A stretch of 64,000 nt of DNA from contig CAKOQD010000001.1 in NCBI GenBank assembly GCA_934101185.1, positions 62,001 through 126,000 of the forward strand, read 5' to 3'. The position numbers and the translations under genes are program-made. The DNA is from an uncultured Bacilli bacterium (GTDB lineage Bacteria; Bacillota_I; Bacilli_A; RF39; UBA660). Position 1 is the first letter of the stretch; each line of letters opens with the position of its first letter. Below the pieces are notes generated by a model, which saw only the letters and a program-made list of their open reading frames with translations, was not told the origin of the DNA and made no database searches. Below, one piece after another: positions 8,964 to 17,153 of this stretch.

Positions 8964-9743
8964 CTATTTAGTATTAATATTTATATCTCCTACTCCACCA
9001 TCTATCTCAATAACATTACGACCAGTTCCTAAAACACTATCCTTAACAACATCAGTACCATTAACCTTAACAGAACCAATTCCTAAAGACAAATCAAGAG
9101 ATAAATCTGACATATCATTAAAAAGATTAAGAACAAGCTTACCAACACCACAATCAACCTCACTAGAACCATTAATAAAAGCATTAATATTGGTATCACC
9201 TGCACCCATATCATAATCTAAATTATTAATATTACCATTCTTAATAACAAACTTACCAGCTCCTCCATCAATCGAAGTATCATTATAAACAACTAAATCA
9301 TTAATAACTACATTACCTACTCCAATATCAAATGAAAGATTCTTAGTAACAAGCTTATCAATATTAACACTACCAAAACCAGCATCAATCAAAACATCAT
9401 CAAAAACATAAGAAGAAGGAACAATAACAGTAACAACATCTGACATATCAAAACTAAAATGACCCTTTTCTTTTATAGTAATCTTATTATTATCATTATT
9501 AACACTTATATACTTACTATCAGTAGAAACATCAAAACTATCTCCACTTTTAATCTCTAATCTACTAAACTTAAGAGAAACATCCAAATAATTTGAATTC
9601 AAAGAAACATTTCTATCATTACTAGTCACAAAAGAATTACCAATCGATAAAACAATATCAATCAAAAAAGAAAATATACTAAATATTAAAAGAAAAGCAA
9701 CCCCTATACCAAAATACTTAACTATCCTTTGAGTACTACTCAT
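8964..9743 (-). CDS. Membrane-anchored DUF4097-like beta-strand repeat protein
   Basis: The protein has 259 residues. One membrane segment lies at residues 10-32. The extracellular part then consists of short repeated beta strands rich in Gly/Asp/Asn, for example GFGSVNIDKL, GVGNVVINDL, GAGKFVIKNG and GAGDTNINAF. This regular alternation is typical of DUF4097 and bactofilin-like adhesin folds. Its ATG overlaps the stop of the upstream LiaF-like gene by four bases, so the two are translationally coupled. A role in sensing or responding to envelope stress is inferred from that partner only. Confidence 0.75.
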   Translation of the reverse strand: MSSTQRIVKYFGIGVAFLLIFSIFSFLIDIVLSIGNSFVTSNDRNVSLNSNYLDVSLKFSRLEIKSGDSFDVSTDSKYISVNNDNNKITIKEKGHFSFDMSDVVTVIVPSSYVFDDVLIDAGFGSVNIDKLVTKNLSFDIGVGNVVINDLVVYNDTSIDGGAGKFVIKNGNINNLDYDMGAGDTNINAFINGSSEVDCGVGKLVLNLFNDMSDLSLDLSLGIGSVKVNGTDVVKDSVLGTGRNVIEIDGGVGDININTK

Positions 9744-10417
9744 TTAATCTCTACTCCTCCAAATAAACAAGTAGCATTAATATAAATAGTCTTATTCTTT
9801 GAATCAAAATCTCTTTCCTTCTTTTCTACTCCTCCAAAAATAGAAGTAGAAACAACCTTAACATTAACATCACTAGGTACAATAATAGTAATACCTCCAA
9901 AAACACTAAGAGTATTTATAACAACATCATTCTTAATATTACTCTTAAAAATATTACACTTAATACCTCCAAAAACCGCAGTCATATCACAACCACTAAA
10001 ATCCTCATCAGAAAAATCCAAATCCTGTCCTGAAAAAGTAGCACAATACTCCTTATTAGAACCTTTCTTATTAAGTTTTTTAACCTCTTTTCTTACTTTA
10101 CTAGACACCTTATCCTTAAATATAATAGAAAATCCAATAATAACAAGAATAACAGGTACAATAAGCTTAAACAAAATATCAAAACCAATAATATCTTGAC
10201 ATCCAAGCAATAAACAAACTCCCACTAATAAACCAATAAAACTACCAGTTTTATCCTCATCACTAAGTAACCCAATAAAGCAAGGAACAATTATAAAAAG
10301 TGTCCACCATCCTGCAAAAAATATATTGATATCAACCAAACCAGTTGCATTAAGTCCTAAAATAAGACCCAAAACAATTAAAACAATCCCCCATAAAGTA
10401 TTTGAAATATTCTTCAT
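9740..10417 (-). CDS. LiaF-like envelope stress membrane protein
   Basis: The protein has 225 residues. The N-terminal half has about four membrane helices (LiaI/LiaF-type domain). The C-terminal half repeats the motif (V/I/L)FGG: AVFGGIKCNIF, SVFGGITIIVPSDV, SIFGGVEKKE and CLFGGVEIK. This matches the LiaF C-terminal family, whose Bacillus member restrains the LiaRS cell-wall stress system. No LiaRS two-component genes are visible nearby. RBS GAGGTGATAAG precedes the ATG. It is the first gene of a two-gene operon. Confidence 0.8.
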   Translation of the reverse strand: MKNISNTLWGIVLIVLGLILGLNATGLVDINIFFAGWWTLFIIVPCFIGLLSDEDKTGSFIGLLVGVCLLLGCQDIIGFDILFKLIVPVILVIIGFSIIFKDKVSSKVRKEVKKLNKKGSNKEYCATFSGQDLDFSDEDFSGCDMTAVFGGIKCNIFKSNIKNDVVINTLSVFGGITIIVPSDVNVKVVSTSIFGGVEKKERDFDSKNKTIYINATCLFGGVEIK

Positions 10418-10461
10418 CTTATCACCTCTAACTTAATTATACACAATTAAAAATAAATGTC

Positions 10462-10491
10462 AAATAAAAAAATTCCCATAATCAGAAATTT
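10462..10491 (-). terminator. Terminator of the TasA/SipW operon
   Basis: On the minus strand AAATTTC pairs with GGAATTT (one G-T pair) and is followed by TTTTTTTATTTG. It lies directly after the last gene of the operon. Confidence 0.65.
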
Positions 10492-10495
10492 TTAA

Positions 10496-11785
10496 TTACG
10501 AAACACCTATAATATAAGGATTATCCAAAGTTCCAGTACCAGAAAGATATTTAACACCATTATCTAAATAGAAAACTGGTCTAGATGTATGAGAATTAAC
10601 ACTATATCTAAATGCATCTAACGTTCCTGTTGACTTAATACCATTTGCATAATAATGTGAACATCCATTACAATAAACTGAAATAGTCCATTCATCTGTA
10701 TCAACACTTGTATCATTATTACTTTGATGTAACCAAGACTTTAGCAACGGATAAGATTTATTTCTCCATGCAGTAGTTTTTATTCCAACACTACCAAGAG
10801 ATAACCCAATATCTGAATCATACATTAGCCCAATTTTACTACTAGAAGTACTTGAGCTCAATTCTTTTTTGTAAGCAGCTTCAAATGTACTACTATAACT
10901 CATTACTACAGCATAATTCCAATCAATAATAGATGAATACCAAGAAGTATTCGTACTTAAATAAGGATAAGAAGAAGTATTTGTTAAAAAATGCGGACCA
11001 TTTACATTAGTTCTTATTAAACTAACATCCCAACTAGCAGTGCTATTTGTAGCATACCATAAACTCTTATTCTTCAATTGCTTATACTTAATAAGCTTTA
11101 CATGATTAACACTATTTGAATCCTTAAAGACCCCTATAATTCTATACATATATGTATCAGGATTATTAATACAATCACTCTTGTTATCAGTACCAAAACA
11201 AACATAATTATCTGGACTTAAACCAGTATATCTATAACCATCATTTGTAAGACCAGATTGCCATACCATTCTTTTTAAAATAATATGTTCTGCTAAATTT
11301 TCCTCTGAAACAACAGTAATAGTTTTATTAAGTACATCCTTAGTATAAGGGCTAATAGTCTTAACACTTAACCCAATACTTTCTTGCTCATTAAACAAAG
11401 CACCCTCTCTCAAAGCAAGTTTAAGAGTATAATTTTTTGTAGTCTTTGCTCCACCTGCAATTGTAATATTCATTTTATTATCATCAGATATTTTATCATC
11501 TACAACTAAACCAAATACAGAAGAATCAATACTAACTTCAAAAACAGTATCCAAATCAGTCTCATTTGAAGAAACATAATTATTAAGTACAAGATCAATA
11601 ATCAATGACTGATCATCTTCTTTTACATACTTATCGTATGAAACATCAGAAGAGTTATACATCTTATCACTAGTTATTTGAGTACTCTTTGAAACATCAA
11701 ACTTATACCTAGCACCAGTATATGAAGTTGAGATAGATAAAAATAATATAACTACAATAATCATTAAAAACTTTTTATTCATCAA
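10496..11785 (-). CDS. Secreted protein of the TasA/SipW operon with C-terminal surface domain
   Basis: The protein has 429 residues. A signal-peptide-like start (MMNKKFLMIIVVILFLSIST) is followed by GARYKF, a typical SipW-type cleavage context. A beta-rich region of about 140 residues follows, then a domain with YMYRIIGVF, SSSKIGLMYDSDIGL and a C-terminal SRPVFYLDN...GTLDNPYIIG. The same motifs (WRIIGVF, KVGLMYASDYG, RPTVYLK) occur in the middle of the large surface protein at 18166-20598, so the two share a domain. It is last in the operon, nine bases after its neighbour. Surface location is inferred. Confidence 0.65.
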   Translation of the reverse strand: MMNKKFLMIIVVILFLSISTSYTGARYKFDVSKSTQITSDKMYNSSDVSYDKYVKEDDQSLIIDLVLNNYVSSNETDLDTVFEVSIDSSVFGLVVDDKISDDNKMNITIAGGAKTTKNYTLKLALREGALFNEQESIGLSVKTISPYTKDVLNKTITVVSEENLAEHIILKRMVWQSGLTNDGYRYTGLSPDNYVCFGTDNKSDCINNPDTYMYRIIGVFKDSNSVNHVKLIKYKQLKNKSLWYATNSTASWDVSLIRTNVNGPHFLTNTSSYPYLSTNTSWYSSIIDWNYAVVMSYSSTFEAAYKKELSSSTSSSKIGLMYDSDIGLSLGSVGIKTTAWRNKSYPLLKSWLHQSNNDTSVDTDEWTISVYCNGCSHYYANGIKSTGTLDAFRYSVNSHTSRPVFYLDNGVKYLSGTGTLDNPYIIGVS

Positions 11786-11794
11786 AACATCTCC

Positions 11795-12292
11795 TTACAA
11801 CTCACTTTGTTCTACATTTGCTTCTATTTTAACATAATCACTAATATTTTGATAAATATATGATTTATCACTTTCATTCCATATAATTTCTAAAACATAA
11901 TTATCAGTAACTTTAGAACCCGCTGCTAACTGAAATTTGTCACTCCTATTATCAGTAAGAAGTAACTCTTCTCTCTGATTATCATCAACTCTATAAAGTT
12001 TAAACTCTAAAGGTAAATTATCAACATTAACAAATAAAGAATAATAAAGTGCAATATCATTAACTAAATCATTATTAAAATTAGTAACCTGAAAAGGAAT
12101 TTCAATATTTTTAACTGGACTAACCTTTTCACTAACATCAGTAATTGAAAGATTTAAGATAGGTTTAGCAATATACATTTTATTACTAAGTTCAATGTTT
12201 TCATTATATTTAGAAATACTCGGAGACATAAAAAGCACTAAAAAAAGCATGAAATATATAATTAAAAAATACAAATATTTTTTCTTTAGCAC
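11795..12292 (-). CDS. TasA-like accessory secreted protein
   Basis: The 165-residue protein starts with a hydrophobic helix (residues 5-24), then SPSISKYNENIEL, a beta-rich body and no second clear membrane segment. The SKY/ARY motif after the hydrophobic stretch recurs in SipW substrates of the TasA/camelysin type. The body is diverged and I would not assign it on sequence alone. The call rests on its place between a SipW gene and another secreted protein. RBS GGAGGG precedes the ATG. Confidence 0.55.
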   Translation of the reverse strand: MLKKKYLYFLIIYFMLFLVLFMSPSISKYNENIELSNKMYIAKPILNLSITDVSEKVSPVKNIEIPFQVTNFNNDLVNDIALYYSLFVNVDNLPLEFKLYRVDDNQREELLLTDNRSDKFQLAAGSKVTDNYVLEIIWNESDKSYIYQNISDYVKIEANVEQSEL

Positions 12293-12306
12293 ATTATCCC
12301 TCCTAA

Positions 12307-12753
12307 CTATTTTTTACTAGGTATTAAAGCAGTTATAATAAAACCAAATATAAACAGAACTATCCAAAACAACGGTTTAGATGTATATCTAACAATACAA
12401 CTAGTATTTAAAATCAAAACAACTTTACCAACAACATCACTAACACGAATTGGATCATCTAAAGCATTATTATAATCACCTTTAGTTACTACATTAAGTT
12501 CATTAACTCCAACAATTCTATGAGTTATATAATCATCATCATTTTTATATGTTACTATATCATTAACAAAATAAGTATCTTGTTTCTTAATCAATATTAT
12601 ATCCCCAACCTTAATAGTGGGTTGCATACTTCCAGAAACAACTGTAAACATCTGATAACCAAAAAATGAAATATGTAAGATATTTAATAGTTTTATAATT
12701 AAAATAAGTATAACTAAAATATAAAAGAAAATACTAAATATTTTTTTTAACAT
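12307..12753 (-). CDS. sipW: SipW-type signal peptidase I (first of two)
   Basis: The protein has 148 residues. It is an ER/SipW-type signal peptidase with a Ser-His rather than Ser-Lys dyad. The serine box is VVSGSMQPTIKVGD (Ser42) and the histidine box is ITHRIVGV (His78). The acidic box is TKGDYNNALDD. Membrane helices flank the catalytic domain at residues 6-27 and near the C-terminus. These enzymes process TasA-family fibre and camelysin-like precursors, which are encoded on both sides here. It shares family and layout with the second SipW at 13326-13817. Confidence 0.9.
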   Translation of the reverse strand: MLKKIFSIFFYILVILILIIKLLNILHISFFGYQMFTVVSGSMQPTIKVGDIILIKKQDTYFVNDIVTYKNDDDYITHRIVGVNELNVVTKGDYNNALDDPIRVSDVVGKVVLILNTSCIVRYTSKPLFWIVLFIFGFIITALIPSKK

Positions 12754-12762
12754 CTTTTAACC

Positions 12763-13329
12763 TCATAAATTTATTAATTCAGTAACATTTGTATCATACT
12801 GAGTACCAACAATTTCAATAGGTACCACCAATTCACTAACATTCATTCCAACATAAGTATCATTATCAATATCATCCACTATATACAGCCATTTCCAATA
12901 TATATTAATATCAATACCATCTATATCATTATGTTTAAGTGTACCTTCTATACCATTACTACTAAGTTCTTTAGTCATCTCTTTATCAGTATAAAACTTC
13001 AAATTATTTGGTGCATTTACAATCCCATTAATTTTAACATTAAACTTAACACCAGTCTCAGTATTAGCATTATTTAATTTAAGATTAATTACACCACTAG
13101 TTCCTGGAGCAATTTTACCATTAGAAAGAGTCGATTCATCATATGTACCATTAATATTTATATTTATAACAGTATTTTTATTATCACCAAGAAATGTCCA
13201 CTTTGCAACATTTAAAAAGCCATAATTTGAAACATTATCAGTATAACTTGCATAAGTCAAAGTATTACCAAAAACTACAATACCAATAACTATAAACAAA
13301 ACAACCATTAATAATCTTTTAACCCTCAT
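12763..13329 (-). CDS. TasA/camelysin-like secreted protein (second)
   Basis: The protein has 188 residues. A signal peptide (VKRLLMVVLFIVIGIVVFGN) is followed by TYASYTDNVSNYG and NVAKWTF. The next segment, GKIAPGTSGVINLKLNNA, matches the 'xKxAPGTxG' strand seen in TasA/camelysin family members, including the first gene of this operon (GKVAPGSTAVGNL). It is therefore a probable SipW substrate and biofilm or surface fibre component. The start overlaps the end of the upstream SipW gene by four bases, which couples enzyme and substrate. Confidence 0.8.
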   Translation of the reverse strand: MRVKRLLMVVLFIVIGIVVFGNTLTYASYTDNVSNYGFLNVAKWTFLGDNKNTVINININGTYDESTLSNGKIAPGTSGVINLKLNNANTETGVKFNVKINGIVNAPNNLKFYTDKEMTKELSSNGIEGTLKHNDIDGIDINIYWKWLYIVDDIDNDTYVGMNVSELVVPIEIVGTQYDTNVTELINL

Positions 13330-13817
13330 TCCTCCATCACCACCTTATTTTTGTTTAAAATAAACTTATCTAAAACAAAGAATAACAAGAAGAAAATAAT
13401 TATCAAAAACTTATACTTTAAAAACAAAGTAATAATTAAAAACTTATAAACATACTTTCCAACAACATCATCAATAGATATCATTTCATCACATGCACCA
13501 TTAGCATCACCCTTTGTTATTATTCCATCATCTGCTATAGAAACAATTCTATGAGTAACATAAGAATCATCAACTTTATAAGTAATGATATCCCCCACTT
13601 TATAATTATCATAACTTTTTACAACAATCAAATCATTAATATGCAATTCACTTTCCATACTAGATGATGCAACTTCAAAGAAATAATACTTATCAAAAAA
13701 TGAAACAACATCTTTATTAGTCAATCTCTGATACCCAACTATACAAATATATATAATCAATACAATGCATATAAAATAAAAAGTAAAATCAACTATTTTC
13801 CTTAAAAAATTAATCAT
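13326..13817 (-). CDS. sipW: SipW-type signal peptidase I (second of two)
   Basis: The protein has 163 residues with the same architecture as the SipW at 12307-12753 but is clearly diverged. The serine box is EVASSSMESELHINDL (Ser53), the histidine box YVTHRIVSI (His89) and the acidic box ITKGDANGACDE. Hydrophobic helices lie at 10-30 and near the C-terminus. It overlaps the upstream TasA-like gene by eight bases and the downstream one by four. Having a dedicated SipW for each substrate group within one operon is unusual. Confidence 0.9.
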   Translation of the reverse strand: MINFLRKIVDFTFYFICIVLIIYICIVGYQRLTNKDVVSFFDKYYFFEVASSSMESELHINDLIVVKSYDNYKVGDIITYKVDDSYVTHRIVSIADDGIITKGDANGACDEMISIDDVVGKYVYKFLIITLFLKYKFLIIIFFLLFFVLDKFILNKNKVVMEE

Positions 13818-14544
13818 TTATCTGTTCTGCCTTTATATTAATTTTTAATTTGTAATTAGCAACACCACTACTACCAATTGACGTATCATTTGAACTATCA
13901 AACCATTTCCATTCAAGATAGTATGTGTCATCATTACCACTAAATAAATTAACATCATTTTGATTTAAACTTGTATAATAAGACCAATCACTAACAATAT
14001 AATTATTACCATTTAACAAACGATATTTCATATTAATACTATAATCATTTGTTTCTTCAAAAAGCATAGTATATTTAATATTAAACCTAGTTTTATTACT
14101 AACAACAAATTTATATTTTCCAGTAATTCCCGGTGCAATAATATTAGAATTTTTATAAGTAGAATTCTCAAATATTTTTAAATCGTTATCAGAACGCCAA
14201 GAAATATTATCATCATAAATTTCTATCTCATCACTATACTCTGTTTTTGAATTATTATTGCTAGTATTATCATTATTATCAAAGTTATTTATTTTACTAT
14301 TTTCATACTTGCCAACAGATGTACTTGTTTTATTACCACTGACATTATCATCAGAACTAATATTATTATCAGTATCTTGTTTGTCATTACACTTACAATC
14401 ATAATCACATTTTATTTCAAAAACATTAACAACATCTTCACAATCATCTTTAGTAAAAAAGCCATTAAAACATATAAAAAATAATAACAATAAAATTATA
14501 ACTATTAAAATCACAATTGTAATCTTATATTTTTTATTACTCAT
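13810..14544 (-). CDS. Membrane-anchored TasA-like protein with Asn/Asp-rich linker
   Basis: The protein has 244 residues. The ATG at 14544 follows GAGGTGAATTT; the frame is open further upstream but lacks a ribosome site there. A single helix (residues 6-26) is followed by a cysteine cluster (CEDVVNVFEIKCDYDCKC) and a low-complexity Asn/Asp/Ser linker of about 80 residues. The C-terminal beta domain contains NIIAPGITGKYKFVVSN, the TasA/camelysin-type 'APGxxG' strand, and YYLEWKW. It could anchor or cap the fibre, but that is inference from domain type and operon position. Confidence 0.7.
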   Translation of the reverse strand: MSNKKYKITIVILIVIILLLLFFICFNGFFTKDDCEDVVNVFEIKCDYDCKCNDKQDTDNNISSDDNVSGNKTSTSVGKYENSKINNFDNNDNTSNNNSKTEYSDEIEIYDDNISWRSDNDLKIFENSTYKNSNIIAPGITGKYKFVVSNKTRFNIKYTMLFEETNDYSINMKYRLLNGNNYIVSDWSYYTSLNQNDVNLFSGNDDTYYLEWKWFDSSNDTSIGSSGVANYKLKINIKAEQIND

Positions 14545-14561
14545 AAATTCACCTCTTATTG

Positions 14562-14599
14562 TTCCACTAAAGACTACAAAACTATAATCTTTAGTGGAA
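14562..14599 (-). promoter_or_regulatory. 12-bp stem between the first and second genes of the TasA-like operon
   Basis: TTCCACTAAAGA (14562-14573) is the exact complement of TCTTTAGTGGAA (14588-14599), with a 14-base loop. No T tract follows on the minus strand, so full termination is unlikely. It may act as an attenuator or an mRNA-stabilising 3' end that raises the level of the first gene over the rest. Confidence 0.6.
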
Positions 14600-14616
14600 G
14601 AATAATCTTCCAACCA

Positions 14617-15177
14617 TTAAGCAATATGTTGTTTAACAACTACATTAACAGGAATTTCTAATGTTCCAGCATTAATTCCAGTTGCAGTATCTTTAGTATT
14701 ATTAGCTTCATCATTAGCCCATTCTACTTCAATAGTAACATTTACTTTAGTACCATCAGTAACTTCTGTTAAAGATAAACTACCAGTATATGCTCCATTA
14801 GAACTAGTTAAAGCATTATCGCCAACTTTTACTGATTTAATTGCTAAACCAGCATCAGTTAAATTAGAAGCATCAATTGAGATAGAATAATCAATAGCAA
14901 CTTCTGATCCAGTTGGGTCAATAGTAAGGTTCCCAACAGCAGTACTTCCAGGTGCAACTTTTCCAGAAACTACATTAGCATTAGCAGTAACAGTAAATGG
15001 AACTTTAACAGAATCAGATAATTCATTAGTACCATCAGTAACTTTAACTGCCCATTTTGCAACACTAACTTCACCTTTTCCAGAAACTTCAGTCACATAA
15101 CGTGCAAAAGTAAAACCACCAAAACTTAACAATAATGCCACAACTAATAATAATGTTACTAAATTTCTTTTTTTCAT
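14617..15177 (-). CDS. TasA-like major secreted subunit (first gene of SipW operon)
   Basis: The protein has 186 residues. The signal peptide (MKKRNLVTLLLVVALLLSFG) is followed by FTFARYVTEVSGKGEVSVAKW. The APG strand is GKVAPGSTAVGNLTI and the C-terminus is EIPVNVVVKQHIA. The family is TasA/camelysin (SipW-dependent fibre or protease-associated proteins). Its regular, Val/Ala/Thr-rich composition and more conservative codon use than its neighbours suggest high expression, as expected of a major fibre subunit. A hairpin precedes its ribosome site (GGAGG) and a second separates it from the rest of the operon. Confidence 0.82.
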   Translation of the reverse strand: MKKRNLVTLLLVVALLLSFGGFTFARYVTEVSGKGEVSVAKWAVKVTDGTNELSDSVKVPFTVTANANVVSGKVAPGSTAVGNLTIDPTGSEVAIDYSISIDASNLTDAGLAIKSVKVGDNALTSSNGAYTGSLSLTEVTDGTKVNVTIEVEWANDEANNTKDTATGINAGTLEIPVNVVVKQHIA

Positions 15178-15200
15178 AAATACTCCTCCTTACAACATAT

Positions 15201-15227
15201 TAGTAGAGTACAAACAATACCCTACTA
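15201..15227 (-). promoter_or_regulatory. 5' UTR hairpin of the TasA-like operon
   Basis: On the minus strand TAGTAGGGTA pairs with TACTCTACTA (one G-T pair) around TTGTTTG. It lies 23 bases before the start codon and just upstream of the AAGGAGGAG ribosome site. Such a 5' stem often stabilises highly expressed mRNAs. A TATAGT or TATAAT-like box lies 5-25 bases further upstream, but no convincing -35 was found. Confidence 0.5.
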
Positions 15228-15307
15228 TAATGAATTATATCATATATTGTCGAAAAATGAAACAAAAAATAAATCAATTACCAATAACTACAAAAAAATA
15301 AACAATA

Positions 15308-15334
15308 AAAACAAAAAAGAGTCATAAAACTCTT
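15308..15334 (-). terminator. Terminator after tRNA-Arg(CCU)
   Basis: On the minus strand AAGAGT pairs with ACTCTT around TTTATG, followed by TTTTTTG. Confidence 0.75.
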
Positions 15335-15345
15335 ATAACACTAAA

Positions 15346-15422
15346 TGGCGTCCCCGATTGGATTTGAACCAACGACCTATTGCTTAGGAGGCAATTGCTC
15401 TATCCAGCTGAGCTACGAGGAC
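15346..15422 (-). tRNA. tRNA-Arg (CCU anticodon)
   Basis: A cloverleaf is read on the minus strand. Acceptor GTCCTCG pairs with CGGGGAC (one G-T pair) and an encoded GCCA follows. The T-arm is GTTGGTTCAAATCCAAT, and the anticodon loop is CTCCTAA with CCT. Confidence 0.95.
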
Positions 15423-15430
15423 AAAAAAGA

Positions 15431-15913
15431 TTATCTAAAGAAGCAAAAACTTATAACCAAACATAAAAATGAATACTTAGCAAAATAATATCTACAAGAC
15501 ATAATCTCATATATCGCAGAAACATCATCAATAATATCCACAATAACACTTTCTAAATACTTAGGAACTTTTCCCCCAATAGGAAACATATGAGAACATA
15601 TAATATTCTTTTCCATATCATTTAAACTAACTAAATTACTAGCATTAACAATTGCTCTTTCATAATGATGAGTAAGCCTATACAATTTACTATTAGAACT
15701 AAACTCTTCATTAAAAAAATAATCATGAAGAAGACCCGCTTTACTAGCACTAACATAATCTAAACCAAGTCTTTTACATACTTTATAAGCTCTATAAGAA
15801 ACCCTAATAGAATGATCAAGCCTACTACCATGATGATGTACTTCATCATCAAGCTTCTTAAAAGATTCGTTATCTAAAATATCACTAACTATATCCAAAT
15901 ACTCTTTATTCAT
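15431..15913 (-). CDS. HD-domain phosphohydrolase
   Basis: The protein has 160 residues. HD-superfamily metal ligands are visible: His34 in RLDHSIRVSYRA, the His63-Asp64 doublet in KAGLLHDYF, and later histidines in THHYERA and IICSHMFP. Small stand-alone HD proteins of this layout hydrolyse phosphoester or nucleotide substrates in the cytoplasm. The substrate here is unknown. The C-terminus (RYYFAKYSFLCLVISFCFFR) is oddly hydrophobic and may be a short membrane tail. It ends eight bases before tRNA-Arg, with which it may be co-transcribed. Confidence 0.8.
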   Translation of the reverse strand: MNKEYLDIVSDILDNESFKKLDDEVHHHGSRLDHSIRVSYRAYKVCKRLGLDYVSASKAGLLHDYFFNEEFSSNSKLYRLTHHYERAIVNASNLVSLNDMEKNIICSHMFPIGGKVPKYLESVIVDIIDDVSAIYEIMSCRYYFAKYSFLCLVISFCFFR

Positions 15914-15939
15914 AAATCAACCCACCAAAAAAATTATAA

Positions 15940-15966
15940 CACAAAATAAAAAACCCTACAAGGGTT
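15940..15966 (-). terminator. Terminator after the tRNA-Arg(UCU)/tRNA-Pro pair
   Basis: On the minus strand AACCCT pairs with AGGGTT around TGT, then TTTTATTTTG. Confidence 0.8.
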
Positions 15967-15977
15967 ATTAAACATAA

Positions 15978-16054
15978 TGGTCGGAGAGACAGGATTTGAA
16001 CCTGCAACCCCTTGGTCCCAAACCAAGTGCTCTACCAAGTTGAGCCACTCTCCG
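15978..16054 (-). tRNA. tRNA-Pro (UGG anticodon)
   Basis: A cloverleaf on the minus strand has acceptor CGGAGAG/CTCTCCG, discriminator A and encoded CCA (15978-15980). The anticodon stem-loop CTTGG-TTTGGGA-CCAAG holds TGG. Confidence 0.95.
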
Positions 16055-16058
16055 ATAA

Positions 16059-16135
16059 TGGCGTCCTGGAAGGGATTCGAACCCCTGACCGCCGGCTTAG
16101 AAGGCCGATGCTCTATCCAGCTGAGCTACCAGGAC
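16059..16135 (-). tRNA. tRNA-Arg (UCU anticodon)
   Basis: A cloverleaf on the minus strand has acceptor GTCCTGG/CCAGGAC, discriminator G and CCA at 16059-16061. The anticodon stem-loop CGGCC-TTCTAAG-... holds TCT. Four bases separate it from tRNA-Pro downstream, so the two form one transcription unit. Confidence 0.95.
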
Positions 16136-16179
16136 ATCCATCTGCATTTCATAAATGCTATTTAATTATACAACAAAAC

Positions 16180-17103
16180 TTAATAAATATCAATATCTTT
16201 TTTATCTTTTTCTAAAATTTTAACACCATCAACATTTATTTTAACCTTAGAAACAGAATAATTAGAAAACAAAGAACATAAAAGAGGCTTAACAACAGTA
16301 TCAGAAACATTATCAAAAGAATCAGTAAAATCAAGACTAATAACATCATCATCTATATCATAAGAAACTAACTTAACACTATCACTAAGCATAGAAATCA
16401 AATTATCATGATACAAAAAACTAGATAACTCCTCCACTATTATCTCAAGCTTTTCCCTCTTATCATTAACATACTTAGTAACAGGAATCAAATAATAATC
16501 ATCATTATTCTTAGTATAGTAATAAAGATTAATCCTCTTAATATCCATATTACTACTAAGAGAATAACTCTTATTTATACCATAATCATCATACAAAACA
16601 GTAGGCAATTTCTTGTTAGTATTAGGAACATATTTAAGAAGTGAGTCTTCAACATATATCTCAACACCAACAACCTCATCAAAACCAAGCAAAGTATAAA
16701 GTAAAGACTCAATCATAGCATCAGACTGTTCACTACTAATATTAAGAAGCTCCTTAGAAAAAACAACCTTTAAAATATCCCCATCCAACTTAACAGAAAT
16801 AAGCTTAGTATCTCTAGGTAATATAGGCTTAAAATAACTAGGTAACAAAGAATTCTTATTATTATCAATAATCATAATATCAATAACATTAGAAACCTTC
16901 TCCTCCAAAGTATCCCCATCAAGAAACACACTAGTCATAGAAACATAAGAATCATCATTAATAGTATATAAAGAAACTTTATAAGAAGAATTAGAATAAG
17001 ACTCTTTATCAACACCAGTCTTACTAAAACTAAAAAGTACAAAAGCAATAAACACAATCAAAGTAGTAAAAAATATCTTATTAATAGACCTTTTCCAAAA
17101 CAT
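16180..17103 (-). CDS. gerM: GerM-like sporulation protein with two GerMN domains
   Basis: The protein has 307 residues from the ATG at 17103, behind GGTGAGG. A signal-anchor helix (about residues 12-29) is followed by two copies of the GerMN fold. The first contains LISVKLDGDILKVVFSKEL and the second KLVSYDIDDDVISLDFTDSF. Each is followed by an 'LLYTLLGFDEVVGVEIYV'-type strand or its equivalent. GerM of Bacillus acts in forespore engulfment and in the SpoIIQ-SpoIIIAH channel. It sits next to gerE as in Bacillus and close to a SpoIIIAH gene, which supports the call. Confidence 0.85.
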   Translation of the reverse strand: MFWKRSINKIFFTTLIVFIAFVLFSFSKTGVDKESYSNSSYKVSLYTINDDSYVSMTSVFLDGDTLEEKVSNVIDIMIIDNNKNSLLPSYFKPILPRDTKLISVKLDGDILKVVFSKELLNISSEQSDAMIESLLYTLLGFDEVVGVEIYVEDSLLKYVPNTNKKLPTVLYDDYGINKSYSLSSNMDIKRINLYYYTKNNDDYYLIPVTKYVNDKREKLEIIVEELSSFLYHDNLISMLSDSVKLVSYDIDDDVISLDFTDSFDNVSDTVVKPLLCSLFSNYSVSKVKINVDGVKILEKDKKDIDIY

Positions 17104-17125
17104 ACACCTCACCAATTAAATATAT

Positions 17126-17153
17126 GAAAAAACATGTGCATTTAGCACATGTT
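17126..17153 (-). terminator. Terminator after gerE
   Basis: AACATGTGC and GCACATGTT form a 9-bp stem with a 5-base loop, followed on the minus strand by TTTT. The T tract runs straight into CATATATTT, a possible -10 for gerM. Confidence 0.75.

Noticed and set aside
15977..16215. Two plus-strand open frames over the tRNA-Pro/tRNA-Arg pair
   Set aside because: They lie antisense to two clear tRNAs and encode nothing recognisable.
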